Assembly (NCBI GenBank): GCA_019915135.1 | Contig: JAHLMK010000010.1 | Span: 682,001 to 746,000, forward strand | Source of the DNA: Strobilurus pachycystidiatus | Lineage: Eukaryota; Basidiomycota; Agaricomycetes; Agaricales; Physalacriaceae | DNA: 64,000 bases | Direction of reading: 5' to 3' | Shown here: one piece after another, positions 29,432 to 41,061 of the stretch | Layout of the letters: each line of letters starts with the position of its first letter | How positions within the stretch are numbered: position 1 is the stretch's first letter | Program-made: the position numbers and the translations under genes | The notes under the pieces: model-generated | Database searches by the model: none | What the model saw: only the letters and a program-made list of their open reading frames with translations | What the model was told of the DNA's origin: nothing

Positions 29432-32400
29432 TTACGCCCGGGGAACAAACATGGCGTCAAGACGGGCGAGCTCATCGTCTTCCGCAAGTAAAGACTGATA
29501 ATGTCCGATGGTGCACACCTCTACAAACTCCTCGTTGGCGCGTGCGAAATCAACGGCACTGGCTCGCCATCGATACTTCAAGACCTGCACTTGCTCAAAC
29601 CGGAGCGGTCCAATACTGGCACGCAGTTGATCCGCATCCTGTTTGCTGGAGGAGAAGAGACGCTCGCACGGAACTGACGAGGCCTGGATGGGAAGCACGT
29701 CAAGGGCAATTCGAGCAACTGTTGGATAACGGCGGGAATGTTTCTGAGAGGGCATGAGATGAGAGGGAAAAGCGGTTCGTATAATTTGTGCTAACTCACC
29801 GCCCAATACTTGCAGAGATCCATGTCGGGCTTGGCAGAGGCAGGCATATCACGGTTGTACGCTCGCAGCTCTGCCTCCCAGCCACTGTATCCTGATGATT
29901 TCTTGTTATTTAGGTTCGCACGCATTCGAGCAAAAGCAACAGCGGGATCATCATCCTCAGCCTGATCATTGGTGGGTGTTGGAGGCCGTGCAGCAAGTAT
30001 CAGTGGTTCTTCCTCCGCGTCACTTTCATCTTCGCCTGCATCATCTTCGTCAGAGGGACCGGGCTCATCGTCCTCGAAGACAAAGCGCTTGGGCCATGTG
30101 CGCTCCATCTATAGTGTCATGAGAGCAGTGTCTCTTCCATGAATTTAAGACTTACTGCACCCTCAACAATCCTATCAGATATATCGTGCCAATTCTTGGC
30201 GTCATTGTTTCCTTCAGCAATCTCGCGGGCTTGGTCCTCGGGGCCACCCCAGTGCATACGAATCCACGCGAGCTTGTAGTACGGATGGATGACTGTGCAA
30301 GAGTGAGTTAGCAGTAATTGGGATGAAACTTGAAAACGTACACATGCCCAGAATGTACCACGGCTTATCATCAAATGCATAGTAGTATTTGTCGGCTTTG
30401 CTGAGACCATTGCTAATGGCAGGATGGTATAAAACATACTTGGGATCTGCCAATTTCTTCTCCCACTTGGTAATCCACGTCTCAATCCCGGGCAGAACGC
30501 TGTGGATAGTTGGGTGCGAGGAGGCCGAAAAAAGCTGCTGGATTTGGTTTGCGTCGCCAAGAATCTCGCGGCAGTCGGCGATGTGGTCCCAGCCTGCTTG
30601 ATCGATGCCAAATGCCCTCCAGGAGATGTGCTTGAGTGGTTCGTCCTTGCGGCGGATGGTAGTTATGGGTCCGAATATGTGGTCGCCCTTTGCAGTGAAT
30701 AGGTTGATCGCCTGTCATAAATTAGATTTGGGTGAGATGCGTCTTTCAAGCGGCCACGCACCTTTTGCAAGATGATGCCACGATCCATCATGCGAAAGGC
30801 AGACCCCCATCGAGTATTACCATGGAGGACCATTTGGAGAGGAGCGTTGGGGATTTCACACTCGTTGCATTGGATCTTGTGAAATTCCTCAATCCGTTGA
30901 CCCGAGGATTGAATCTGCTGCCTGTTAGTCAATTACCCGTGCAGTGAGTTAGCACATACTTTGATGCCAAGTGTTCGTAGAAAGGCAATGTAATCCAGTT
31001 GGTTGTTGAGTACGCAGTTGTCGGGCTCCTCAGGATCATAGTTCCAAATGGCGTCCGCGGTTTCAAGGGCAGCTGCAGAGGTGACCGACTTCATGAAGTC
31101 ACCTACAGCAAGGTTGACAACATGTGCAAGACATCTGGAGCCGAGTTAGCAATATCCCACTAGAGCAAACAAAAGACGCACGAAAGCTGGTTCTCTGACG
31201 CAAGCCACTCTAAGCCAAGAGTGCGATGGACCTTCTCAACCGTCTCACTGAAGGTCTTGTTATTGGACGCATTATCCAAAGTGACCGGACCGAGCTAACC
31301 CGAGTCATCAGTCAACAAGGAAACCAAACAAGCACATCAAGGTTGAACTCTTACCTTCGACATCTTGCGCTCGGGATCGATGATACCACTCCGGATACAC
31401 ATGCTCACGAAATACCGGCCTAAATTATCGCCATCATGTTTGCCTTCAATCGCCTTAAAGCCAATAATTGTCGTCCTCAATGTCCAGACCATCTTTCCAC
31501 GGATTTTGACAACACGGATCCATGATGCAGTGCCACCAAGATAGGGCGTCTTATTGTTATCTGCGGACCAAGAATCTCCGGTGGGACAAACGGCACCAGG
31601 CGCCGCCTTTGAAATTGTGAGTTCGGTGACTGGCCACGAATTTCTGCTAACTCACTGCGATTTCCTTTCGATCCTCTTCTAGTGCGGTCACAAACTCATT
31701 GTGGAGATAAGTTGTGACGTTGTGGGTGGACGGAATCTCGGAGAGCTTAGTCGCGGGACGCATGGATACCAGGATGTTGCGGAAAAAGAGGTTGCTAGCT
31801 GTAGAGAAGGGCTTGGCTGGGCATCAGTGCGTGTTTGTTTCCCTTTGGACGAGACGTGCTCACCTGGCTGGTACAAGCAATGAACTTAGCCGTATGCTCC
31901 AACGCACTGTCCTTGGAGAACTCCTTTGGCCCAACACGCTTTGCAAAACCCATCGTCATCAAGGTCCCCTTATTCTCCTCGCCCTTCTCCTTCGCCTCGT
32001 TTACAGCCTTTGCCGCCAACTCCTCCTTCAACAAATCAGGTGGTTTCGCCCAATCGTGCTCCTCAATACCCGCTGCTTTACACCGTTTCTTATACTCCTC
32101 GTAATGGCTGCGGATATGAACCCGTGCCGTTGATGTCGCACTAGAAAAGAAAGCGCCCTCTTCTCCACTAGCTCGCAATTTCTCGGGATCAACCCTATCA
32201 ATGGTGAGTGGAAATTCTCTTGCAATGCAAGGGGCTTACCGGCAGATTGTACACCACCGCCCGGACCTCTCGTTGAAAACCCCAGTCTTTGGATCCTTGA
32301 ATTTGACTTTGGTGACCTTTGACATGATTGTCAGAACATCGCTGGCAGCCTTTTGAACGGGCTTTGGTGCAGGAATAGTGGCGTCGTGGCGAGTAGCAAG

Positions 32401-32831
32401 TATCTGAGTCAAGGTGAGTAATTGTTCGATGTGAGTTAGCAAAAACTCACTTCAATGTCAGAGTCCTCCCGCATGGTCACCTCCTCCGCTTCCGCCTGCG
32501 CCGTTGTTCTCTTTCTCCTCCTCGGGGCCGACTTTTTCTTTGGCGCTGCCGCCGCCTTCTTCTTCCCCGTGGCCTTGGACGATGATGCCGCCTTGGGTTT
32601 GGACTTGGAAGCTGCCTTCTGCCCGCGCGTCTTGCGCATTGGCTTCTGGACCACCTCCTCATCCTCATCCTCGTCCTCGTCCTCGTCCTCGTTCTCCCCA
32701 TCGCTCTCCTCCCCGTCGTCCTCAGAGCCGCCGCTGCCCTCATCCGCACCCTCCTCCTCAGAAGACTGTGGGTCAACTCTCTTCCGTTTACCTTTGCTCC
32801 GTGCGGTGGAGACGGTTGCGGTCTTGGCCAT
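29432..32831 (-). CDS. hAT-family transposase, BED zinc finger type, spliced
   Basis: The product would bind the element ends and carry out cut-and-paste excision. Early exons are 32831-32451, 32403-32240 and 32194-31864; I read eight or more in all, with introns of 45-60 nt and frequent CTAAC branch sites. The N-terminus is acidic then Lys/Arg-rich. A BED finger follows (RWCTIC with ARVHIRSH). The RNase H-like core shows GDSWSADNNKTPYLGG with the first catalytic Asp and VTLDNASNNKTFSE with the second. LHGNTRWGSAFRM follows, then an acidic insert, and the C-terminal hAT dimerisation domain (YPTVARIALDVLPIQASSVP, CERLFSSSKQ). I saw no stop or frame break, so it may be active. Confidence 0.88.
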
Positions 32832-33010
32832 AGTGGTTCAGTTGTAATTGGCAAATTTATTTCAATTTATAGCGCCCCTTGTTATGTTTTATTTACCAAG
32901 TACATCCAGCCCCACTCTGTGAGTTAGCCAAAATTGATCCTTGCCTTGTAAATTGTGAGACGAATTTTAATTGGACTGAGATGTGCTGCCACAAAAATGA
33001 GGAACACTGT

Positions 33011-33103
33011 GACCGTATGGCCCAGTGGTTAAAAAGCCTCACAGAGATAATTATCTTAGTGACGGTCAGAGCATCCCGGGTTCAAGTCCCGGGGGTTCAT
33101 TTT
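33011..33103 (+). other. tRNA-like Pol III element, right end of hAT
   Basis: TGGCCCAGTGGTT matches an A box and GGTTCAAGTCC a B box. GGTTCATTTT follows, as in the left element. The T-arm CCGGG/CCCGG is perfect, but the acceptor strands do not pair. It points outward toward the right end, mirroring the left one. Confidence 0.55.
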
Positions 33104-33114
33104 CTTTGAGGCTC

Positions 33115-33340
33115 TCTAACAGCGGTCCAAGACTGGTCTAGACCGGTTTAACTGGCCACTAGTTTAACCAGTCTAGATCAATTCTTGACGGTTTAGCACT
33201 TGAACTCAAGCAGGTCAGGACTGTGGACCACAACTGGTCTTAGGACTGAACTGGTCCTTTTTCCGTGTAGTCTTTTTGCAGTCTAGTTCAGTCTTCTGGC
33301 GGTCTTTTTACGGTCCATTAGACTGGACTTTGAAGCCCTA
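33115..33340. repeat. Right subterminal repeats of the hAT element
   Basis: About 225 bp of repeated GACTGG, CCAGTC, GGTCTAGACC and AGTCTAG motifs end in the 20-bp inverted repeat. They mirror the left end and are probable transposase binding sites. Confidence 0.7.
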
Positions 33341-33749
33341 GTTGGCGCACAGCAACTCGGCCAGGTGCAGGCTGATACCTGCGTCTAGTTCCGGCGGCGC
33401 GGTCCTGTTCGTCAAGAAACCGCCGTAGTCGAACAGGGGACGCGTCATTTTGACATGGTCCGGCCTGGCTTCGCAGGGAATGGACGGGAGCTAGCAGAGG
33501 GGGTGGTAGTGGTGAGTTTCGCCGTTTCTCAACGCGTTGTTCGTCACTACTCACCTGCTCCTGCCCTTGCACCTCCATTTCCTTCTCCTCCTGGACTGCG
33601 GGAGGCTCCTGGTTGTCTTTCGTCGGCGGCTGCGATGGCGGCGGTGACTGCTCCTTTTGGTAAGTAAGTTCACCGCCTCGTTCTACGCTGTGATCGTGCC
33701 AGGCACTTACCTTTGCGTCCACAGTGGGGTCGTTCTCTTGAGGGAGCAT

Positions 33750-34091
33750 GGTCGCAGTGGTGGTTGTTCGGTGAGTGGTGCTTCCTTTTCTGCGCTTACC
33801 ACATCGCCTACGGGCTTATCACTTTTAAGCTTTTCTTTATTCGCACCCCGCCACTTCCCTGATGCCTCGTGCCTTGTCTTGCTTCCTTATTCTGTCCTTA
33901 GTTCACTGCTACCCTAGCTACCTTTGTAGCCAGCTGGGCACAGAATAAGTTAAATAAAATTTTTTATAGTCTTTTGAATAAATGGACCGGTGTCCCTCTA
34001 TTCTCTCTTTACTTTTCTGATGACGTCCCCGTCATCGGGTATGGTACCTTAGCTTCCTTCGAGGCTGTAGTTGATTCTTGGGTGCTCAAGG
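33750..34091 (-). other. Spacer between pol and gene X of E2
   Basis: This is the counterpart of 8449-8787 in E1, with A/T-rich TTTTATAG near 33960-33970. No gene is seen. Confidence 0.4.
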
Positions 34092-37000
34092 TCACGTAGT
34101 TCTGGCAAGGACATCTAAGGTCTTCGTGATCGGCTTACTTATGAAGTGTAGTCGGTCAAAGAACTGTTTTCCAAGGTCTATAGGATCTCGTCGCGATACA
34201 AAAGGTATTACACGGAACTGAGCTATCTTGTCTTTGTAGATCGTTCCGTCCAACTCGCAGACCACATAGTTTCCTGCCAAGGTCCTTGTTACTACCGCGT
34301 AAGGTCCCATAAACCTTTCCTTGAACTTCGCATTCATTTCTGATTCGATCCTAGTGTTCCTTACTAGTACTAGTTCACCAGTTTTGAATTTGTAGCGAGG
34401 TATACTTTTCTGGAAGTCCTCCAAGAACTTCGCAGCGGCCTTCTGTTTATTTAGAAGGACCTTTGACCTTAGCTTGACAGTATCCTCTTTGTGCTTGATG
34501 AGCTGCCTAGCTCGGAAGGCAATAAGGTCCGAATGGGAGACCAGCCGACCTGGTGCTTCGACCAGCCAAGTCAATTCCTCCAGGTCCATTGGCATGATTG
34601 GTTCACAACCGGTTACTGCCTGGAACGCTGAAGTACCTAGACTTCTCTTTATGGTAATGCGCTCTGCCCAAAGGACCTCATGTAGGAACTCTGGCCATTA
34701 CTCGGGTTTACCCCTGCATACCTTGAAGAGAGATTGACGGATATCCCAGTGTCCTCGTTCAACCTTTCCGTTGGCTTGTTTATTGTACGCCGTGATCAAG
34801 ATACCTGTAATACCATATTTCTGTTCGATATGTACTAAGGCCTTCTTGATTGCTGGCCCATTATCGGTTACAATTTCCTTGATACAACCCCACCTGCACA
34901 GAATGTCCTCGAAGATCCATTCTCCCAGCGACTCGGCGGTCTCTTCCTTGAGAGCCCTTGCCTCTGGCCAACTTGTTAATCCACACCTTGCTACGGTCAC
35001 AGCATTGAAGCCAGCCCATTTCGAAGGTCGTTTCTTTCGAATGGATTCCTCTCCTGCCTTAGGCATCCGGAAGGTGTCTATATAAGCCCTTTCGTAGATA
35101 CCTGGAGTCGAAGTAATTGTTGGTGCAACTTTTATGTTACGTTTCTGGCGTTTCTGGCATAGGACGCAGGTCCTTACATACCATCGTATGTCGACCTCCA
35201 TACCTGGCCACCAGAATCGCTTCATTATGAGTTGTAACACAGAATATTGTCCTTTATGGCCTGCCCGGTCGTGTAGAGCTTTACAAACCGGGATTCGTTC
35301 ATTTGGAAGTAGCACTCGACGGGGGTGGGAGTCCGAATGTGTTCGGTATAACCTTTCATGCTGGACAAAGAAGTCCTTGCTCCATTTCTCCAAGTCTTCG
35401 TCCTCAAGTACATCTTCCGATTGTAAGTAAGGTTGAAGTTTGGGCAAATAGGTCTCCCACAACCGTTCTCGTTTGCTCTTATTGAGCTCCGGGAACTCCG
35501 TGATATGCATCCATCCTTCGATATCCTTAACGTTGACTAGTCCCGCAGTCCTTACCGCTTTAGAAACCTTTATATGGTCTGGTAAAGGACTCCGTACTAT
35601 TTCCTGGAAATAGCCTCCCCTACTGTCGATGTCATTCCTGAAAGTGTCAAAGTCTAAAGGTTGCTTCTCTATAGGCAGACCTTTGGGCTCCTGGTACTCA
35701 AAGGTATTGACCTCGTCATCCTCTATGTCTATGTGAGGTCTGGGTACTACTACATCATGCTCTGAGGCTGGACGGCGACTTAAACCATCCGGGCCATGAA
35801 CCTTTCCTGGTACGTGTACAAGCGTGAAGTGGTACATCAAGATCTCCTCAGCCCACCTTTGCAGGTTTGCGTTCGCTAAGGAGTCTACGTTGGATAACAT
35901 GCCCTTGATGTATTTTGCATCTACTTCAATTTCTAGCTTTCTACAACCTAGAAGGTAGTACTTGCACGCGGACAGAGCTCTGAAGAGCCCGAATAGTTCT
36001 CGCTTGGCTTGCGAGTACCTTGCCTCTCTTTCGTTCAATGTCAGAGACATAAACTTGGCAAAGTATCGTTTCTTGGGGTCCTTGGGATCTACCTGGGACA
36101 GATAGAAACCTACTGCCTGGTAAGAGGTGTCTACCGACAGCGTGATTGGCGTGGACCATTCATAATTCAGTGGTTTCAGCATCGGACAAGTTCGTATGGC
36201 TTCCTTTAAGGTATCCATACTTTCTTGCTCCTCGTCTGTCCATCTGAACTTGGTAATGTCTTTGGTTAACCTGGTCAAAGGTAACGCCTTCTTAGAGTAG
36301 TCCTTTACAAAGGCTCTGAAGATTCCAGCTGTTCCTAAGAACGAACGGACTTCCGTGAGCGCTTTACAAGGGGGCCAATCCGAGATCACCTTAACGCGAT
36401 CTTCAGCTGGCTTTCTACCTTCGTAGGTACAGACATGTCCCACTACCACAATTTCTTCTGCACAAATGATAGCCTTGTGACCAGAAAAGGTCCCTCCGGC
36501 ATGTTTCATTCGTTGTATGATTCTGTTCATGTTCACAAGGTGTTCCCAAACGAAACGCCTTACTTCAGGATGACCTGGAAGCGTTTCGTAGGTACCATCA
36601 GCTTGTTCATATCGCGTGGCGGGCCCGCGGACGGGCACATCGTCGATATAAGGTCTGGTGAAGGCTGGTATTTCATCCTTGAGAATCGTTGTAACATCGT
36701 CATGAAAGATAGGTACTGAATTAGTCCAGCCCATTGGTAAGGTCTTTAACCTTAATGCTCCGTAAGGTGTCGAGAAGGTGGTCATATCGCGAGACGCGGT
36801 GGCAAGGAGCCGTTCGTCGTATCCAACGAACAGGTCCAAGGTCCCTCCACAACTTCGTCCTGCAAAGGACTCCGCTAGTTCCTCCGTGGCTGGAGGTAAC
36901 CCTGAGTGCGCAATGGTCACCGCATTGAGTGGTTCCAGACTATGCACTAGGCGAAGCTTCTTTCCATCCTTCTTAACAACACAAAACCACCTGGAGCGGT

Positions 37001-37985
37001 ATGAGGAGTTCGAAGGCTCATACACGCCCGAGTCTAGTTTGTGTTTGATAATCTTACAGACTTCATCGTAGATTCCTGGTGGAATTGGTATGTTCCTTAA
37101 CACCCAAGGTGTGTGTGGTATTACCGGGATATCCACTGGTGGAAAGAACTCGGGTTTGAAGTGTCCTTTCTCAGATTCTTCCCAGGCAAAGCCTTCGTTC
37201 TGGTTACAGAAGATGGAGTCTATAATCCGTCTTTCTGCATCCGTCAGGAAGTCCCCGACGTGGTCGGCTTGTATCTGTTCCCTCCTTTCGGCAGTGTACC
37301 TACCTGTGGGTACGAAAGGTGGTGGATCAGGTACTAATTCAGGCATCCCAGCTAGTGGGTCTCCATGAATGTGGCGCTTGATCCTGAATTCTTCAGGTAA
37401 GGTTCCAAGGTGAGCTTTGGTTTTCAAGGCCACTGGTTTGTACTTCTTTCCTACGAATACACCCCTCTTAGGGATCTGACTTTCCAACCTTAGGAACTCC
37501 TGTTGGGCCTCCGCCATGTAATCCTTTGGTAAGGTTACCGACAAGCCCGTAAAGACTTGTTCTAGCTCCTTTGGTACCCCGTAAAAGAGATTCAAAGTCG
37601 CAGTGGCGTAGGACTTAAGTTCTTCTTGGTCTTCCGCAATCTGGTTGATATTGAATACCTTGCGAAAGCCTTGAGTCTTGGTTGGGACCTTTAATAGTCC
37701 CGTAGGTGTCACCATATGTTCTGGGACAGTCATGTGTGTCGATGCTGGGTGCATCGATGCATGCATAAAGGCGTGTTGTTTCCTTAACCTTTTGGCTGCC
37801 TGATGAACCCTATTGGGTGACTTCTTCATGTATAGGGACGTTAAGTCCCCTTCCCCGAAGGTCTCCCTGTTATCCCCAGGTATCCAACTTTGCTTTACTT
37901 CAATGTTTCCTTCTAGTGACCTTTTGAGGATCAACACGGCTTCTTCGTAGGAATTTCCTACGTCCTTAGGTTCCCGTGAAAACCC
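34092..37985 (-). pseudogene. pol: Pol of E2, interrupted by a stop in integrase
   Basis: The frame is entered from the slippery site at 37979-37985. It runs through RT (with the normal YIDD box), RNase H and the integrase core including D, D and E, then meets TAA at 34698-34700. E1 has CAA (Gln) there, a single C-to-T change. The rest (34697-34092) stays open in frame with the GPY/F module. The protein would lack the integrase C-terminal domain. Where E1 has an ATG before the slippery site, this copy has AGG, so the pol frame has no early AUG. Confidence 0.88.
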
Positions 37986-39130
37986 GTTTGTCCGCCTGGA
38001 ATCATATGCCTTGGAATTTGACCTCTACGGTAAGAAGGTAACGATAACTTCTTCCCATTGGTGTTATCCGTAAGGGTTCCAATTGCGTTCCCGTTGGGGA
38101 GGTTGGTGATGACCAGGTTGGAAACGATCTCGAAAGGTCGTCCCAGTAGGACCTCATAGGCGGGATCCTGCAACACATGCAGCTGAAGGTAATAGACAAT
38201 TCCTTCAAAGTCAAAAGGTATGTTACGAGCCAATCCCAAGGTACTGGTTCGTCCCTTGTCCGCACTTTCCATAGTAATGGTGAAAGTGGGATCATAGGCT
38301 ATTCCTAGTTCCAATGCTGCCTTGAGCGAAATGGAGGCAATCTGTGACCCACCATCCACTAAACTCTCCTTTTTACCATTCTTGTTAATCAAGGGCCAAA
38401 AGGTTCGTAGATCTGCATTTTCCGGCGCCATATTGCCACTTATCATTTGAAAAGGGCCAGTATAGTGACCTCCGGAAAGGTTTACAAACTGTTCTACCGC
38501 ATCGTGGACTATAATTCCACCAATAGGTAAATCACCTTGTTCATGAAAGTTGACTGAATATAGCTCGGGTTGGAAGTGATCTTGGACCGTATCGGCCACT
38601 ACTTCTGTCTTGAATACAGCCACAGGCGTGTTGCGTTTCCTGATGAAGTCCGAAATGCTCTGCTGCCAAGGGGGGTTGGTAGCTAGTAGGGCTTCGGGTA
38701 ACAAGAACTTCCAGGCTTCACGCCAACTGGGATTCTTGTGCAAGAGTTCTTCTGCCAGGCTACGGCGTTGGAAACTCTTGACCTTAGGTTCTTTAGGTTG
38801 AACCTTTGGTTGGTTCTTTTCTGGCAGAGTTGAATCTGCTTTTGGTTGCGGCACCGGGTCTGGTTCTTCCATCGCCAGGACTTCGTCAAGAAGGTCCTGG
38901 TCAACAGGTTCTACTTCTTGAGTGACTTCCGGCTTGGAGAATGATACCTTAGGCGGCGCTGCTTTTGGAATGACCACGGACACCCGGTCCTTAGGCCATG
39001 AGGTTACCTTCTTTTGTGGAGTTGAATCCACAGGAGCACTAGGTGCTTTTGCGCTCTGACGAGTCTGACGAGTTTCTACAGTGAACTGGCTCTCCGGAGG
39101 AGTATGTGCTAACTGCACTCCTTCCTTCAT
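37958..39130 (-). CDS. pro: Protease-domain ORF of E2
   Basis: The 390-codon frame is intact and almost identical to the E1 copy. LVDGGSQIASIS and VLLGRPF are kept, so the D-G-G triplet is shared. The start overlaps the gag stop by 4 nt and the end overlaps the pol frame. Slippery GGGTTTC (39142-39148) and GGGTTTT (37979-37985) mark the two junctions on the minus strand. Confidence 0.8.
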   Translation of the reverse strand: MKEGVQLAHTPPESQFTVETRQTRQSAKAPSAPVDSTPQKKVTSWPKDRVSVVIPKAAPPKVSFSKPEVTQEVEPVDQDLLDEVLAMEEPDPVPQPKADSTLPEKNQPKVQPKEPKVKSFQRRSLAEELLHKNPSWREAWKFLLPEALLATNPPWQQSISDFIRKRNTPVAVFKTEVVADTVQDHFQPELYSVNFHEQGDLPIGGIIVHDAVEQFVNLSGGHYTGPFQMISGNMAPENADLRTFWPLINKNGKKESLVDGGSQIASISLKAALELGIAYDPTFTITMESADKGRTSTLGLARNIPFDFEGIVYYLQLHVLQDPAYEVLLGRPFEIVSNLVITNLPNGNAIGTLTDNTNGKKLSLPSYRRGQIPRHMIPGGQTGFHGNLRT

Positions 39131-40485
39131 CGAGCCCTGCCGAAACCCTGATAGGCGTCGGGGGCAAACTCTTCTTCTTGGGTTGGGGTTTGAACATACA
39201 TCACGACCTCAGGTGCAAACTCATCTTCTTGAGATTGGAACGCCGATACCTTAGGTGCATTTTCTTGTTGAAACTTCTGGACTTGTTCCCAAGGGCTGAG
39301 AGGCTGCTTGGGACTAACCCTTTGAATAGGTTGACTAGTAGTTCCATTCGTTACATGATATATGTTGGTACCACCAGGCTTGTAGATATGACCATTGCTT
39401 TCGCACATTTCCTTTGTAGGACAATTCGCTACAATATGCCCTAGTTCACGACAGAAGTAACACCTTCCATCGTTAACTACGAACTTGTTTCCTGGGAACG
39501 CGCCCGGAGGAGCTTTGTAGAGTCCATTCGGTAAGTTGGTCGGGACTGAGACACCTTGAGCAGGTGTTTGTAGATAAACCGGCGAGGCTTCTTGTACAAA
39601 ACCTTGTGTGCGGAGTCCTTGCGGACCTCCACGCTGTAAGGTATGGAGAAGTTCTGCCATCATCTTCTGATCAGCCTTGCGAGCCTCTTCGCGTTCCTTT
39701 TCTCCTTTCTGGATAATGTCCTGAAGGCTAGCTACCCTATTCAGGTATTCATCCAACTCCTCTGTCTTGATTCGGGTGGTAGAGGCGGGAATAAGTTCTC
39801 TGTTATAAGGACTATCCTTCGCACTCTTGCTCATCCATTTATCGGTCAAGAAGTAGTTAGAGATCGCTGCCTCAACCTCTGACAACGTGAAGTCATAGGT
39901 GGGGGTTGTCCCGGCTGTTGCATTAGCTTTCGCATCGCGCCTGAGGTCCCCAAGGACATTATGCCAAACTCCCTCTGTGATAGAGGACTTGATATCTTCT
40001 ATAGCACCCTTATTGGTAAGTTCTCCCGACGTGATAAGATGTCCCATGATATGGAGCACTTCGCGCTGAAAGCTTTCCCACTTTTGCTTGTTGGCTATGG
40101 GCCTAGCCAGGTACGGGTCCAAGGCATCCTTTAGGTCGGCCGGGACGTACGTAGGATCGTTCTTTCCCTTTGAGTATGAGGAGAGAACTGATTCTTGGAA
40201 GTCCGCCCAGACACCTTTCAAGTAGTCTGGGTTTTTGTGCCACCTTAGGCGTTGTTCGTGGCCGGCGTATAGCGCGGCTACTTCCAACTTAGTACCTTGT
40301 TCGGCGATTCCTGTCTGGTCAAAGATCCAGTTGCACATCGTGAAGAACTCCCTCACATCATCGCCGGAGTGTCCCTTGAATTTGGGAGCATCCCTTGAGA
40401 ATGGTATCGGAATCTTCTTGCCTTGGATCTCTTTCTTAGCTTCAGCACTAAGCTCCTCGGAAGGTACAATTGCTCGTACTGCCAT
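39127..40485 (-). CDS. gag: Gag of E2
   Basis: The frame is intact from the first in-frame ATG (40485) to the stop at 39127, 452 aa, and open upstream as in E1. It keeps the CCHC knuckle CYFCRELGHIVANC and the Gag core. Differences from E1 are a few conservative residues, such as KK for RG after SAEA. It could supply particles in trans. Confidence 0.88.
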   Translation of the reverse strand: MAVRAIVPSEELSAEAKKEIQGKKIPIPFSRDAPKFKGHSGDDVREFFTMCNWIFDQTGIAEQGTKLEVAALYAGHEQRLRWHKNPDYLKGVWADFQESVLSSYSKGKNDPTYVPADLKDALDPYLARPIANKQKWESFQREVLHIMGHLITSGELTNKGAIEDIKSSITEGVWHNVLGDLRRDAKANATAGTTPTYDFTLSEVEAAISNYFLTDKWMSKSAKDSPYNRELIPASTTRIKTEELDEYLNRVASLQDIIQKGEKEREEARKADQKMMAELLHTLQRGGPQGLRTQGFVQEASPVYLQTPAQGVSVPTNLPNGLYKAPPGAFPGNKFVVNDGRCYFCRELGHIVANCPTKEMCESNGHIYKPGGTNIYHVTNGTTSQPIQRVSPKQPLSPWEQVQKFQQENAPKVSAFQSQEDEFAPEVVMYVQTPTQEEEFAPDAYQGFGRAR

Positions 40486-41061
40486 TACTGGAACTGGTAC
40501 CGTGTTTTGGGTAGACGTGTTAAAGTCAATGAAGGGGGTAATAGGTTCTGGACTTTCGGGGTCTTCAAGGTCAGTCAAAGGACTTCCGAAAGGTGTCACA
40601 AATGCGGGACTAGGCGAAGTTCTAGAGTCCGAATGTCTTCGGATACTGGTTGGAGTTCTCGAAGGTGATTCAGGATCTGAAGAAGATCTGATCCTAGAGG
40701 CAGTAGGTGTTGAAGGTGGTACTTGCGTACGTTTCTTCTTTTGGTTCTTGGGAGTAGTCGGGTCTGCAAAGCGTCGCTGTGCTTGAGCTACTTCACTAGG
40801 TAAACCGTTGTAAAGTGAGCCGGCGATTGGGCGATTGCTTCTTAGGCGACTAGTGATACCAGAGGTTGCTGGATTTGAAGATCCGGCAATAACTGGGTCT
40901 CCTTTTGGTGGTTGTGGATTTGCGCGGTTCTGGCTGTTGGTGTAACGACCAGAGTTCCTTGCAGCCAGTGTCTTTTGTTATGGAGATCCTGATCTCAAGG
41001 TCGACTTAGAAGTCTCTTTCGAAATCAAAATTTACACCCCCTCGCGGTGGGCTCCAAAATA
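40486..41061 (-). other. Leader and primer binding site of E2
   Basis: The PBS is at 41039-41056 (minus strand), five nt after the LTR. The rest is the leader, open in the gag frame over much of its length without an AUG, as in E1. Confidence 0.6.

Larger units (their letters stand above)
23832..33340 (-). mobile_element. hAT DNA transposon with passenger genes, 9,509 bp
   Basis: The ends are perfect 20-bp inverted repeats (TAGGGCTTCAAAGTCCAGTC). GTTGGCGC stands at 23824-23831 and again at 33341-33348, the 8-bp target duplication typical of hAT. Inside are a spliced hAT transposase (minus strand), a TET/JBP-like dioxygenase, an AT-hook protein, a small basic protein, and a tRNA-like element near each end. 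The insertion site is gene X exon 3 of E2. The intact ends, duplication and genes suggest a recent, possibly active, insertion. Confidence 0.93.
21231..33749 (-). pseudogene. Gene X of E2, split by a solo LTR and a hAT transposon
   Basis: The 5' exons lie at about 33749-33349, the middle at 23823-23141 and the 3' part at 22251-21231. The solo LTR enters just after a GGPKSVT codon run and the hAT enters early in exon 3. Apart from the insertions the frame is largely open and close to the E1 protein, including the CVPC and CDQC Cys pairs, the Glu/Asp run and AKRRRVE. The coding capacity is destroyed. A chance frame starting in the solo LTR runs into the 3' part (354 codons), but nothing suggests it is used. 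Confidence 0.88.

Noticed and set aside
33011..33103. A functional tRNA gene
   Set aside because: The A- and B-box matches and the T-arm are present, but the acceptor strands do not pair and no sound anticodon arm is seen.
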